Positions 7,323 to 15,179 of a stretch of DNA of 15,907 nucleotides are shown piece by piece. The stretch's first letter is position 1, and the number at the start of each line of letters is the position of its first letter. The position numbers and the translations under genes are program-made. Source of the DNA: Dehalococcoidia bacterium (lineage in GTDB: Bacteria > Chloroflexota > Dehalococcoidia > SM23-28-2). The notes beneath the pieces are model-generated. The model made no database searches. It was not told where the DNA came from and saw nothing but the letters and a program-made list of their open reading frames with translations. The DNA is taken from NCBI GenBank assembly GCA_022866185.1, contig JALHUG010000204.1:1-15907 (forward strand). The letters are read 5' to 3'.

Positions 7323-7909
7323 CTGTCCACCCCATCCAGTGCCATGTTCAGCTTCAGCACGTTCACCTTCGGTTCGCCGAGGATGCCGAGGGTGCGGCCT
7401 TCGGTGTGTTCGTCGATGAGCTTGAGGACCTCCGCTTCGGTCATGCCGCGCGCCTTGGCTACTCTGGCCGCCTGAAAGCGGGCGGCGTCGGGCGAGATGT
7501 GAGGGTCCAGCCCGCTGGCCGAAGCCGTCACCAGTTCGGCCGGGACCTGGGCGTCCTGCGCCAGGCCTTGAGCCTCCCGCAGGGCCTTCGCACGCTCGTC
7601 AGCCAACTGCCGCAACCGGGCGCTGGTCGGGCCCAGGATGGAGCCGCCGGAAGCCGTCGCGTCGTAGCCGTCGCCGGCGGCGGAGGGCCGTGGCCAGAAG
7701 TAGCGCGGGTCGCTGAAGCTCTGGCCGATGAGCTCCGAGCCTATGACGTTACCCTCCGCGTCCCGCACAAGGCTACCGTCTGCCTGGCCGGGCAAGACCA
7801 CCTGGGCGATGCCAGTGATGATCAGCGGGTAGGCGAGCCCAAGGATGGCCGTCAAAACGACCGTCATGATGATTGCCGGGCGTAATTCCTTCAACACCGT
7901 CGAGACCAT
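7319..7909 (-). CDS. kdpC: KdpC, potassium-transporting ATPase subunit C
   Basis: A 196-residue protein close to the family's usual length of about 190. One N-terminal membrane helix (about residues 12-38) is followed by the KdpC periplasmic domain with GQSF (62-65), FWPRPSA (71-77) and SGLDPHISP (132-140), all hallmark motifs. KdpC stabilises the KdpFABC complex and is thought to help ATP binding or assembly. The ATG at 7909 is preceded by GAGGG at a 7-nt distance. The gene starts 10 nt after kdpB and its TGA overlaps the ATG of the KdpD-like gene by 4 nt. Confidence 0.97.
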   Translation of the reverse strand: MVSTVLKELRPAIIMTVVLTAILGLAYPLIITGIAQVVLPGQADGSLVRDAEGNVIGSELIGQSFSDPRYFWPRPSAAGDGYDATASGGSILGPTSARLRQLADERAKALREAQGLAQDAQVPAELVTASASGLDPHISPDAARFQAARVAKARGMTEAEVLKLIDEHTEGRTLGILGEPKVNVLKLNMALDGVDR

Positions 7910-7919
7910 TATCGTCCCT

Positions 7920-10082
7920 CTACGCCAGTCCCAGCGAGCTCACGATCAGGTCGATAGCCTTGATCCCGATGAACGGCACGATGACGCCGCCGATGCCGTA
8001 TACCAGCAGGTTGCGGGCGAGGAGCTCGGCGGCGGGTGCGGCACGGTAGGCGACGCCCCGCAGCGCCAGGGGAATCAGGGCGATGATGATGAGGGCGTTG
8101 AAGATGACCGCCGAGAGGATGGCGCTCTGGGGCGTGGCCAGATGCATGATGTTAAGCTTGCCCAGCTCCGGGTAGGTGGCCACGAAGGCGGCCGGGATGA
8201 TGGCGAAGTACTTGGCGACATCGTTGGCTATGGAGAAGGTGGTGATGGCGCCGCGAGTGATGAGTAGCTGCTTGCCAATGCGGACGACCTCGATGATCTT
8301 GGTGGGGTTGGAGTCCAGGTCCACCATGTTGGCGGCCTCCTTGGCCGCCGCCGTGCCGGAGTTCATTGCCAGGCCGACGTCCGCCTGCGCCAGGGCAGGG
8401 GCATCGTTGGTGCCGTCGCCGCTCATGGCCACCAGGTGGCCCTCCGCCTGAAGCTCCCGGATGATGCGGATCTTGTCCTCCGGCTTCGCCTCCGCCACGA
8501 AGTCGTCCACGCCGGCGTCTTCGGCGATGGTCGCGGCCGTGAGCGGGTTGTCGCCGGTGATCATGATGGTGCGGATGCCCATCCGGCGCAGCTCATCGAA
8601 GCGGGCGTGTAGGCCAGGCTTGACGGTATCCTTGAGGTAGACCACGGCGACCATTCGCCCGTTCTCACTCACGGCCAGGGGCGTGCCGCCCTCACGAGAG
8701 ATGCGGTCCGTCTGATCCTGGACGTCCGGTGGCGTCTCGCCGTCCAGGCTGGCCGTAATGGCGTCGACGGCGCCCTTCATCCAGGTGGAGCCGTTGCGGC
8801 GGACGCCGCTCATGCGGGTCTCCGCGCTGAAAGGGATCGCCTCCGCGCCAGCCGGGACGGCGTCCCAGCCCCCGGGCGGCGGCGCGGCTCCTGCCTGGCG
8901 GGCCAGCGCGACGATGCTCTTCCCCTCGGGCGTGTCGTCACCCAGGGAGGCCCAGAGGGCAGCGTGCGCTGCCTCCTCCTGTGTGGCCCCGCCCACCGGG
9001 ATGATCTCCGCAGCCAGCCGGTTCCCGTAGGTGATGGTGCCGGTCTTGTCCAGCAAGAGCACGTCCACATCGCCGGAGGTCTCTACCGCGCGACCGGACA
9101 TGGCCAGCACGTTGAACCGCGTCACGCGGTCCATCCCCGCAATGCCGATGGCGGAAAGCAGCGCGCCGATGGTCGTCGGCAGGAGGCAGACGAGGAGCGC
9201 CACCAGCACAATGGTGGAAACGGCTTCGCCGGCGTAGATGGCGAACGGCTGCAGACTGACAACGACTAGCAGGAAGATGATGCTGAGGCCGGCCAGCAGG
9301 ATGGTCAGGGCGACCTCGTTAGGCGTCTTCTGCCGCTGAGCGCCCTCCACCAGTGTGATCATGCGGTCCAGGAACGTCTCGCCGGGGTCCGCCGTGATGC
9401 GTATCTTGAGCCAGTCAGAAACGACCTGCGTCCCGCCGGTGACGCCGCTGCGGATGTCCGTGCCCGGCTCCTTGAGGACGGGGGCGGACTCGCCGGTGAT
9501 GGCAGCCTCGTTGACGTAGGCTATGCCCTCAATGACCTCGCCGTCGCCAGGCACGATCTCGCCCTCCCGCACGAGCGCAATGTCGCCGCGCCGAAGCTGG
9601 CTTGAGGGCACCATCTCCTCTGACCCATTGCGCAGGCGCCGCGCGGGCGTGTCTTTCTTCGTGGCCCGAAGGGTGTCCGCCTGCGCCTTCCCTCGGGCCT
9701 CCGCCATCGCCTCTGCGAAGTTGGCGAAGAGGACAGTGAACCACAGCCAGACGGCGATCTGGAAGGCGAAGCCGACATCCTTGCCTTGGAAGAGATCACG
9801 GAAGGCCCAGAAGGTGACGAGGACGCTGCCCCCCTCGACGACGAACATGACGGGGTTGCGGACCATCCAGCGCGGGTCCAACTTGCGGAAGGAGTGAACG
9901 ATGGCGCTGCGGACCAGCGGCCAGGTCCAGACCTGAGTCCCAGCCCGGCGGCTGGCCGCCACCGACGTCATCGCGTCGGTCTCAGGCGTGCGAACCAACG
10001 GCGGCTCGAGGCCGCGAGTTGGGGCGGCGTCCCGCTGGGGCACCGTTCGCGGCGGTCGCGGCTGCTCGTCTTGCTCACGCAT
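7920..10082 (-). CDS. kdpB: KdpB, P-type ATPase catalytic subunit of the K+ pump
   Basis: A 720-residue P-type ATPase that hydrolyses ATP to drive high-affinity K+ uptake through KdpA. Motifs in order: NPVMF in the first membrane segment (76-80), actuator motif TGES (196-199), the membrane stretch CLLPTTIGALLSAIGIAGMD (299-318), phosphorylated Asp345 in DKTGTIT, the N-domain, and MITGDNP and SGDGTNDAPAL in the P-domain. It is about 40 residues longer than E. coli KdpB (682), because of a proline- and arginine-rich N-terminal extension before RKLDPRW (66-72); Met38 is an alternative start, but neither start has a strong ribosome site. The TGES serine corresponds to the site at which E. coli KdpB is inhibited by phosphorylation. 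The gene starts 2 nt after the kdpA stop and ends 10 nt before kdpC. Confidence 0.98.
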   Translation of the reverse strand: MREQDEQPRPPRTVPQRDAAPTRGLEPPLVRTPETDAMTSVAASRRAGTQVWTWPLVRSAIVHSFRKLDPRWMVRNPVMFVVEGGSVLVTFWAFRDLFQGKDVGFAFQIAVWLWFTVLFANFAEAMAEARGKAQADTLRATKKDTPARRLRNGSEEMVPSSQLRRGDIALVREGEIVPGDGEVIEGIAYVNEAAITGESAPVLKEPGTDIRSGVTGGTQVVSDWLKIRITADPGETFLDRMITLVEGAQRQKTPNEVALTILLAGLSIIFLLVVVSLQPFAIYAGEAVSTIVLVALLVCLLPTTIGALLSAIGIAGMDRVTRFNVLAMSGRAVETSGDVDVLLLDKTGTITYGNRLAAEIIPVGGATQEEAAHAALWASLGDDTPEGKSIVALARQAGAAPPPGGWDAVPAGAEAIPFSAETRMSGVRRNGSTWMKGAVDAITASLDGETPPDVQDQTDRISREGGTPLAVSENGRMVAVVYLKDTVKPGLHARFDELRRMGIRTIMITGDNPLTAATIAEDAGVDDFVAEAKPEDKIRIIRELQAEGHLVAMSGDGTNDAPALAQADVGLAMNSGTAAAKEAANMVDLDSNPTKIIEVVRIGKQLLITRGAITTFSIANDVAKYFAIIPAAFVATYPELGKLNIMHLATPQSAILSAVIFNALIIIALIPLALRGVAYRAAPAAELLARNLLVYGIGGVIVPFIGIKAIDLIVSSLGLA

Positions 10083-10084
10083 GG

Positions 10085-11794
10085 TCAGAAGGTCACCCCT
10101 TTGTTGGCCAGCAAGTGCTCGACGATGGGCCCAAGAGCTAAGGCTGGGAAGAACGTTAGCAGACCGACGATTAGGACTGCGCCCACCAGGAGGCCCACCC
10201 AGAGGGCGCCGGTGGTGGGAAAGGTGCCCAGGCTGGGCGGCACCGGCTGCTTGCGGGCCAGGGATCCGGCCACGGCGAGTGTGGGGATGATGATGAAGAA
10301 CCGCCCGATGAGCATGGCGAAGCCGAGGGCGCTGTTATAGAAGCCGGTGTTGGCGCCCAGGCCGGCGAAGGCCGACCCGTTGTTGCCCGACCCGGAGCTG
10401 AAGGCGTACAGCATCTCGCTGAAGCCGTGGGGGCCGGCGTTGTTCAGAGTTTCGGTCCCCCAGTCAGTGACAGCAGCGACGGCGGTGAAGGCAAGGACCG
10501 TCGCCGGGAAGATGAGGATAGCGAGCGCCACCATCTTCACCTCGTAGGCCTGGACCTTCTTCCCCAGGTACTCCGGCGTCCGGCCCACCATAAGGCCCGC
10601 GAGGAACACGGCCAGGAGGGCGAAGAACAGCATCCCCGTCAGGCCGGTGCCCACGCCGCCGAACACTACCTCGCCGAGCTGGATATTCGCGAGCGGCACA
10701 AGCCCTCCGAGCGCGTTGAAGCTGTCGTGCATGGAGTTGACGGCGCCGCAGGAGGTGACGGTGGTGATGACAGCCCAGAGGGCGGACAGCGGCACACCGA
10801 AACGGATCTCCTTGCCCTCCAGGTTTCCCACGGCCTGGTCTATCCCTAGGTTGCGCAAAGCGGGGTTGGCCTGGGCTTCCGCCCCGTAGGCGATGGCGAT
10901 GCCCGTCAGGAAGATGACGGACATGGCGGCGAAGAGCGTCCAGCCCTGCCTGGTGTTGCCCACCATGCGTCCGAAGGTGTAGGTGAGTGCGGCGGGTATC
11001 GCCAGGATGGCGATCATCTCGATGAAGTTGGTGATTGCATTCGGATTTTCATAGGGATGGGCAGAGTTGGCGTTGAAGAAGCCGCCGCCGTTGGTTCCCA
11101 GCTCCTTGATGATCTCCTGTGACGCCACCGGCCCCTGGGCGATGGTCTGCGCCATTCCCTCCAGCGTTGTAGCGTGAACGTAGTGGTTCAGGTTCTGCGG
11201 CACTCCCTGCCAGACGAGGACTAGGGCAAGAACGATGGAGATGGGCAGGAGGACGTAGAGGTTCGCCCGAACCATGTCCACCCAGAAGTTGCCGACGGTA
11301 TCGGCGCGGCGGCGGGCGATACCCCGGATGAGGGCCAGGGCGACGGCGATGCCGCTGGCAGCGGAGACGAAGTTGTGGTAGGCGAGCCCGGCCATCTGAG
11401 TGAGATAGCTCATCGTGGACTCGCCGGCGTAGCCCTGCCAGTTGGTGTTAGTCGTGAAGCTCGCCGCCGTGTTGAAGGCCGAGTCCGGCTTGACCGCGCC
11501 CATGCCTTCAGGGTTGAAGGGCAAGCTCCCCTGCACCCGCTGAAGCAGGTAGAGGAAGACCAGCCCCACCAGGCTGAAAGCCAGCAGAGACACGGCGTAC
11601 GTTAGCCAGCTCTGCTCGCGCCTCTCGTCCACCCCGCTCACGCGGTAGATGACGCGCTCCACCGGCCGGAGCACGGGCCAGAGCCAGGTGCGCTCGCCTG
11701 AGAACACCTTCGCCATGTAGAGGCCAAGGGGCTTGACCAGCGCCAGCACGAGGAGAAACAGGATCGCAATCTGTGCCCAGCCGGAGACGGTCAC
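10085..11794 (-). CDS. kdpA: KdpA, K+-binding and translocating subunit
   Basis: A 569-residue polytopic membrane protein (E. coli KdpA has 557) related to the SKT superfamily of K+ channels. Its four selectivity-filter loops are visible: TTNTNWQGYAGE (114-124 region), GTNGGGFFNANSAHP (233-247), TSCGAVNSMHD (347-357) and GSGNNGSAFAGL (468-479). It selects K+ and passes it to KdpB. The start is GTG at 11794, supported by GGAGG (11801-11805) 6 nt upstream and by a GTGA overlap with the stop of the small upstream gene, so translation is likely coupled. Confidence 0.98.
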   Translation of the reverse strand: MTVSGWAQIAILFLLVLALVKPLGLYMAKVFSGERTWLWPVLRPVERVIYRVSGVDERREQSWLTYAVSLLAFSLVGLVFLYLLQRVQGSLPFNPEGMGAVKPDSAFNTAASFTTNTNWQGYAGESTMSYLTQMAGLAYHNFVSAASGIAVALALIRGIARRRADTVGNFWVDMVRANLYVLLPISIVLALVLVWQGVPQNLNHYVHATTLEGMAQTIAQGPVASQEIIKELGTNGGGFFNANSAHPYENPNAITNFIEMIAILAIPAALTYTFGRMVGNTRQGWTLFAAMSVIFLTGIAIAYGAEAQANPALRNLGIDQAVGNLEGKEIRFGVPLSALWAVITTVTSCGAVNSMHDSFNALGGLVPLANIQLGEVVFGGVGTGLTGMLFFALLAVFLAGLMVGRTPEYLGKKVQAYEVKMVALAILIFPATVLAFTAVAAVTDWGTETLNNAGPHGFSEMLYAFSSGSGNNGSAFAGLGANTGFYNSALGFAMLIGRFFIIIPTLAVAGSLARKQPVPPSLGTFPTTGALWVGLLVGAVLIVGLLTFFPALALGPIVEHLLANKGVTF

Positions 11795-12096
11795 AGGGCG
11801 CCTCCGTGACTCTGCCTCCGGGTGAGGCGAACGCTGATGTGGGCGTTCTCCTCCGTTAGGGCAGCGTCGAATTCGTACTCAGCCGCGAGGGAACGGGCTA
11901 TCTTCTCTAAGCGGTTGATCTGGGCCGGCTCGCTGGCAGGCAGCGATACCGTAAGCGCGGCGATAAGAGCGGGCGATGTCCGAGTCAACGTTTCACAGGC
12001 GGAGCGAATCAAGGCCGCCCAGTGGGTCGGCCGCCGGTCTCCCAGGCCAACGGCTACGGTTGCCACGACGACCTCCATCATCCCGATCTGCAGCAA
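11791..12096 (-). CDS. unknown 101-residue protein between kdpF and kdpA
   Basis: I do not recognise this protein. It is predicted soluble, with an N-terminal hydrophobic strand (MEVVVATVAVGLG), a helix containing RSACETL, a second strand-like stretch AALIAALTVSLPASE, and a charged helix with a final strand HISVRLTRR. An alternating alpha/beta fold is plausible. That it is a gene is supported by position: it fills the whole space between kdpF and kdpA, its TGA overlaps the kdpA GTG by 4 nt, and its start lies 3 nt after the kdpF stop. The TTG at 12096 is preceded by GAGAGG inside the kdpF end, 9 nt upstream; the ATG codons at residues 6 and 7 are alternatives. By location it may be an accessory or regulatory part of the Kdp pump, but nothing in its sequence shows a function. 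Confidence 0.7.
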   Translation of the reverse strand: MLQIGMMEVVVATVAVGLGDRRPTHWAALIRSACETLTRTSPALIAALTVSLPASEPAQINRLEKIARSLAAEYEFDAALTEENAHISVRLTRRQSHGGAL

Positions 12097-12099
12097 ACC

Positions 12100-12189
12100 C
12101 TAGAACCTCTCCGGCCACAGCAGGACGTAGAGCAGGTATGCTATGGCCAGGCCTGCCAGAACCCCGCCGACGACGTACTCGAATGTCAT
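12100..12189 (-). CDS. kdpF: KdpF, small stabilising subunit of the K+ pump
   Basis: A 29-residue single-helix peptide: MTFEYVVGGVLAGLAIAY followed by LLYVLLWPERF. The glycine-rich helix and the final Y-L-x-Y-x-L-x-x-P-E-x-F pattern are typical of KdpF, which stabilises the KdpABC complex in the membrane. Its ATG overlaps the TGA of the preceding 32-residue peptide (ATGA), and GGAGG lies 9 nt upstream. It precedes the 101-residue gene by 3 nt. Normal kdpFABC order would put kdpA next; here one extra gene intervenes. Confidence 0.93.
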   Translation of the reverse strand: MTFEYVVGGVLAGLAIAYLLYVLLWPERF

Positions 12190-12284
12190 TGGCTCCCACC
12201 TCCCAGCCTGGCGCAGGCGTAGAGGAACCCGAGCGCGCAGGCGAAGAAGCCCAGTGGCGCCAGGACGAACAGTAGGTCTTCCAT
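12186..12284 (-). CDS. 32-residue one-helix membrane peptide upstream of kdpF
   Basis: The minus strand encodes MEDLLFVLAPLGFFACALGF and then LYACARLGGGSQ: a short acidic N-terminus, one hydrophobic helix (residues 4-25) with two cysteines (16 and 24), then an arginine and a glycine-rich tail. It is too short for usual gene callers. Support is contextual: its ATG shares its A with the TGA of the receiver gene (TGATG), GAGG lies 7 nt upstream, and its own TGA overlaps the kdpF ATG (ATGA). That makes a chain of coupled genes with no wasted base. I suspect a second KdpF-like small subunit or a regulator of the pump; the function is not shown by the sequence. Confidence 0.72.
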   Translation of the reverse strand: MEDLLFVLAPLGFFACALGFLYACARLGGGSQ

Positions 12285-12670
12285 CACTCCACCTCGGGCG
12301 GCGCCGGCTCGTCCTCCTCAGAGTCGACCAGGCGCAGGAGCGCGTCCAATGGAAACGGCTTCGGCAGGTAGGCCAGCGGTCGGAACTCTTCAAGGCGAGT
12401 CGGACTCACTCGCACCGCCGACACGATGACGGTTGCCACCTCCATCCCACGCTCGCGCAGCTCCCGCAGCACGTCCCAACCGGAGCGATCCGGGAGGTTG
12501 ATGTCGAGGAGCATCAGATCCGGCTTCAAGTCGGTGAGGTGGCGGAGCGCTTCCGTGGCGGTCGCTGCCCCTCGGACAGCATGCCCGCGAGCCTCTAGGT
12601 TGCGGGTGATGACCTGACGAAGGGTCGCTTCGTCCTCAACGACTAGGATTGTTCGGTATCGCTTAGCCAC
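12284..12670 (-). CDS. stand-alone response-regulator receiver protein
   Basis: A 128-residue protein made of one CheY-like receiver domain: acidic pocket VVEDE (residues 10-14), phosphoacceptor Asp56 in LLDINLPD, Ser84 in IVSA, and Lys104 in LPKPF. There is no DNA-binding domain, only a short acidic tail. It could be phosphorylated by the neighbouring histidine kinase and act through protein contacts or as a phosphate sink competing with KdpE. I chose the GTG at 12670 because GGAGG (12676-12680) lies 5 nt upstream and the protein then begins MAKRYRTILVVEDE, the normal start of a receiver; a longer reading from 12742 would add 24 proline-rich, unrelated residues. Its TGA shares a base with the next gene's ATG. 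Confidence 0.9.
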   Translation of the reverse strand: MAKRYRTILVVEDEATLRQVITRNLEARGHAVRGAATATEALRHLTDLKPDLMLLDINLPDRSGWDVLRELRERGMEVATVIVSAVRVSPTRLEEFRPLAYLPKPFPLDALLRLVDSEEDEPAPPEVE

Positions 12671-12675
12671 CGTAT

Positions 12676-12680
12676 CCTCC
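12676..12680 (-). promoter_or_regulatory. ribosome binding site deciding the receiver start
   Basis: GGAGG on the minus strand, 5 nt before the GTG at 12670. It decides for this start over the upstream in-frame ATG at 12742. The 170-nt gap between kdpE (stop at 12841) and this GTG is the only long spacer in the Kdp cluster. It also holds a TTGACA (12715-12720) with no good -10 at 17 nt, so an internal promoter for the pump genes is possible but not shown. Confidence 0.6.
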
Positions 12681-12840
12681 ACACGCAATTGTCCGCCTCT
12701 AGCCCTCAACGCCATGTCAACAGGGGGCGGGGGTTCGCTCAAAAGGTGCTAAAAGCTATCGGGGGGCGCTTGCAGGAGATGAGGGTCACCAGCGTGTGGG
12801 GAAGGGAGAGAAACGACCGTAGTGCTGGGCCGAAACGAGG

Positions 12841-13554
12841 CTAGGCTTCGTCGCTGATGAGCCGATATCCGACGCCAGGCTCCGTCAGGAGGTGGCGCGG
12901 CCTTTGGGGGTCCGCTTCGATCTTCTTGCGCAGCCTGGCGATGTAAACATGCAGGTAGTGGGCCTCCGAGCCGTACTCGGGGCCCCACACTGCCTGAAGG
13001 AGGGCCCTATCGGTCAGTACTCTGTTGGGATGTGAGACCAAGACCTTCAGGAGCTCGTACTCGGTGGGCGTGAGACGGACCTCTTCGCCAGCCACCCGCA
13101 CCCGTCGGCGCTCCAAGTCGACTTCCAGATCGCCACACCGAAATAGGCCGCCTGAAGGCGCTTCTGGCTGGACGGCATGGCGCAGGGCTACACGGATGCG
13201 GGCCAGCAGCTCTTCGACACCGAATGGCTTCGTGAGGTAGTCATCCGCACCCAGGTCGAGGGCCGCCACCTTCGCCTGCTCTGCCTCGCGCACCGAAAGC
13301 ACGATAATCGGCGTGCTCGCCCGCTGACGTACCTGCTGGATGACCTCGAGGCCATCGATATCCGGAAGGCCCAAGTCGAGCAGGATGAGGTCATGCTTCT
13401 TGCGTGAATAGCGATCTAGGGCTTCGTACCCCGTTTCGGCCGTGTCCACATCATAGCCGTGACGCGCGAGGTTCGTGCTCAATGTCTTACGGATGGCAGG
13501 CTCGTCATCGACGACCAGAATCCGCACACCGCCGGCTTCTCCTTCAGGCTTCAC
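12841..13554 (-). CDS. kdpE: KdpE, OmpR-family response regulator
   Basis: A 237-residue two-domain regulator. The receiver domain has the acidic pair Asp16-Asp17 (VVDDEP), phosphoacceptor Asp60 in LLDLGLPD and Lys109 in LTKPF; the winged-helix DNA-binding domain (about 137-233) has RLTPTEYELLKVL, the recognition-helix region and LTEPGVGYRL. This matches KdpE, which activates kdpFABC when phosphorylated by KdpD at low K+ or osmotic upshift. The GTG start at 13554 overlaps the kinase stop (GTGA) and is preceded by GGGGGAG 5 nt upstream, so kinase and regulator are translationally coupled. Identification as KdpE rather than another OmpR-type regulator rests on sequence style plus location. Confidence 0.94.
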   Translation of the reverse strand: MKPEGEAGGVRILVVDDEPAIRKTLSTNLARHGYDVDTAETGYEALDRYSRKKHDLILLDLGLPDIDGLEVIQQVRQRASTPIIVLSVREAEQAKVAALDLGADDYLTKPFGVEELLARIRVALRHAVQPEAPSGGLFRCGDLEVDLERRRVRVAGEEVRLTPTEYELLKVLVSHPNRVLTDRALLQAVWGPEYGSEAHYLHVYIARLRKKIEADPQRPRHLLTEPGVGYRLISDEA

Positions 13555-15179
13555 TCGCTCTCCCCCGCAGCTTCAACTGGCGCCTGGCCTGGCTCGCCGA
13601 GGGGCAGGGCGAACACGAAGCTCGCGCCACCCTCCTGTCGATTCCCTGCCCAGATGCGGCCGCCATGGGCCTCTACTAGGCCTTTGGCGACCGCCAGGCC
13701 CAGACCTGTGCCTTTGGGAGCCGGGCCCTCTCTCTGCACCCGGTAGAACGGCTCGAACAGCCGCGGCAGTGCCTCGGACGGAATGCCCGGCCCTCTGTCC
13801 GCCACCTCCACTCGGACTACATCGTTCTCTCGGGTTGCCCGAATCGTGATTTCGGATCCTGGCGGGGTATACTTCACTGCGTTCTCGATCAGGTTCGCCA
13901 GCACCTCGTCAATCTCCACATAGTCGAGGAAGACCGGCGGCAGCTCCTCCTGCACGGCCACGATCACTTGGTGCTTTGAAGTCACAGCGCGCAGGCGGCC
14001 GACGACATCGTCCACCAGCGCGCTCAGGTCGTACCAGCCGCGCTGCGGCACCAGGCTTCCCGCCTGAATTCGCGACAGGTCCAGTAGGTTGCTGACCAGG
14101 CGGTTGAGCCGCTCCGCTTCCTCTTCTATGGCTCTGGCGAAGTCGCAACGCTCGTCCTCCGTCCACTGCACGTCTTGCTGAAGTAAGCTGCCGGCCGAGG
14201 CGATAATGGAAGACAGTGGCGTTCTGAGATCGTGGGATACGGTGTTGAGGAGAGCCGTCTTCAGTTCGTCGGTTCGGCGGAGGATCTCAGCCTCTGCCGC
14301 TTCCTCTCTCAGCCTCGTCCGCTCAATGGCGATAGCAAGTTGGCTGGCCACTGTTGAAAGGAGCCGATCGTCGGCTGCGCTGAACGGAGGGGCCTCTGGG
14401 CTGCGAACGAGGGAAATCAAACCCACCATCCCGTCCCCCAGATGAACGGGGACTTCGTGGAGCCGATCCGCCGTTTGCCCGGGCCGGCCGGGAAGATGCG
14501 GCGGCAGTACCCGTATCCAGCGTCCTGGCGAACCCCGATGCTCCGGTGTTGGGCTGGCGCCTCCTCCCAGCAGCAGCTTGGGCGCCATGCCAGAAGCGCG
14601 TGCCAGTCCCAGGGCCGCCTGCTCGCCCGCTTCGGCCCAAAGGCCTGCTGCGGTGCCCCCGTGGAAGCCGATGACCACAGCCGCTAGGGCCAGCTCCTGA
14701 CGCAGGCGCTCCGCAACGGCTGTCAGCGACTCCCGCAGGTCGGGGCCAGTCATCAGACGTACGACGTCATAGAGGACTATCGCCTCCTGCTTCCGCCTCT
14801 CGGCCTTCTGTGCCCTGTCTCGTAGTGCGGCGGCGAGCTGTCCGGTGATGACACCGGTTACAAGTAGCAGGGCCAGCGCCACCCACTCTTCAGGTTCGGA
14901 GACGCTAAGTTGATGCCTTGGGTCGATAAAGAAGAAATTAAAGGCAAGGAACGCGGCGATGGACGCAGCGATCGCTGGCCCGCTCCCAAAAGCGATCGCG
15001 CTCGCCATGACGGCGAGGAGGTACAGCATCGAGATGTTGGCGACGTCCGCGATCTGCTCGATGGCCCAGATCGCGCCAGTGACGACGGCGGTCAGGCCCA
15101 AGGCCACAACATAGCCGGCGGCTCTGTGAGTACCAAGCCAAATCCTTGTTTCGCGCATTGCAGTGCTAGTGTATCCCAT
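13551..15179 (-). CDS. kdpD: membrane histidine kinase, C-terminal half of a divided KdpD
   Basis: A 542-residue kinase with four close-packed membrane helices (about 22-118) of the DUF4118 type, including FNFFFIDPRHQLSV (80-93), a GAF-like domain (about 145-290), a HisKA domain with phospho-acceptor His316 in SHDLRTPLSS, and a HATPase domain with NLIENAVKYTP (429-439), DRGPGI (461-466) and GTGLGL (490-495). This is the transmitter half of KdpD without the N-terminal KdpD and USP domains, which are encoded at 6153-7322. It would phosphorylate KdpE, and perhaps the stand-alone receiver, in response to K+ or osmotic state. The GAF part shows a long glycine- and proline-rich insertion (about 200-240). 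The start is uncertain: ATG at 15179 or at 15158, neither with a ribosome site. Its 5' end overlaps the tail of the subtilase remnant. Confidence 0.93.
   Translation of the reverse strand: MGYTSTAMRETRIWLGTHRAAGYVVALGLTAVVTGAIWAIEQIADVANISMLYLLAVMASAIAFGSGPAIAASIAAFLAFNFFFIDPRHQLSVSEPEEWVALALLLVTGVITGQLAAALRDRAQKAERRKQEAIVLYDVVRLMTGPDLRESLTAVAERLRQELALAAVVIGFHGGTAAGLWAEAGEQAALGLARASGMAPKLLLGGGASPTPEHRGSPGRWIRVLPPHLPGRPGQTADRLHEVPVHLGDGMVGLISLVRSPEAPPFSAADDRLLSTVASQLAIAIERTRLREEAAEAEILRRTDELKTALLNTVSHDLRTPLSSIIASAGSLLQQDVQWTEDERCDFARAIEEEAERLNRLVSNLLDLSRIQAGSLVPQRGWYDLSALVDDVVGRLRAVTSKHQVIVAVQEELPPVFLDYVEIDEVLANLIENAVKYTPPGSEITIRATRENDVVRVEVADRGPGIPSEALPRLFEPFYRVQREGPAPKGTGLGLAVAKGLVEAHGGRIWAGNRQEGGASFVFALPLGEPGQAPVEAAGESE

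Noticed and set aside
12190..12393. Longer 97-residue version of KdpF starting at 12393
   Set aside because: The extra N-terminal residues are arginine-rich shadow sequence of the receiver gene; KdpF normally has about 29 residues and the ATG at 12189 has a ribosome site and ATGA overlap.
12671..12742. 24-residue N-terminal extension of the stand-alone receiver from the ATG at 12742
   Set aside because: It is proline-rich, unlike any receiver start, and the GTG at 12670 has a well-placed GGAGG.
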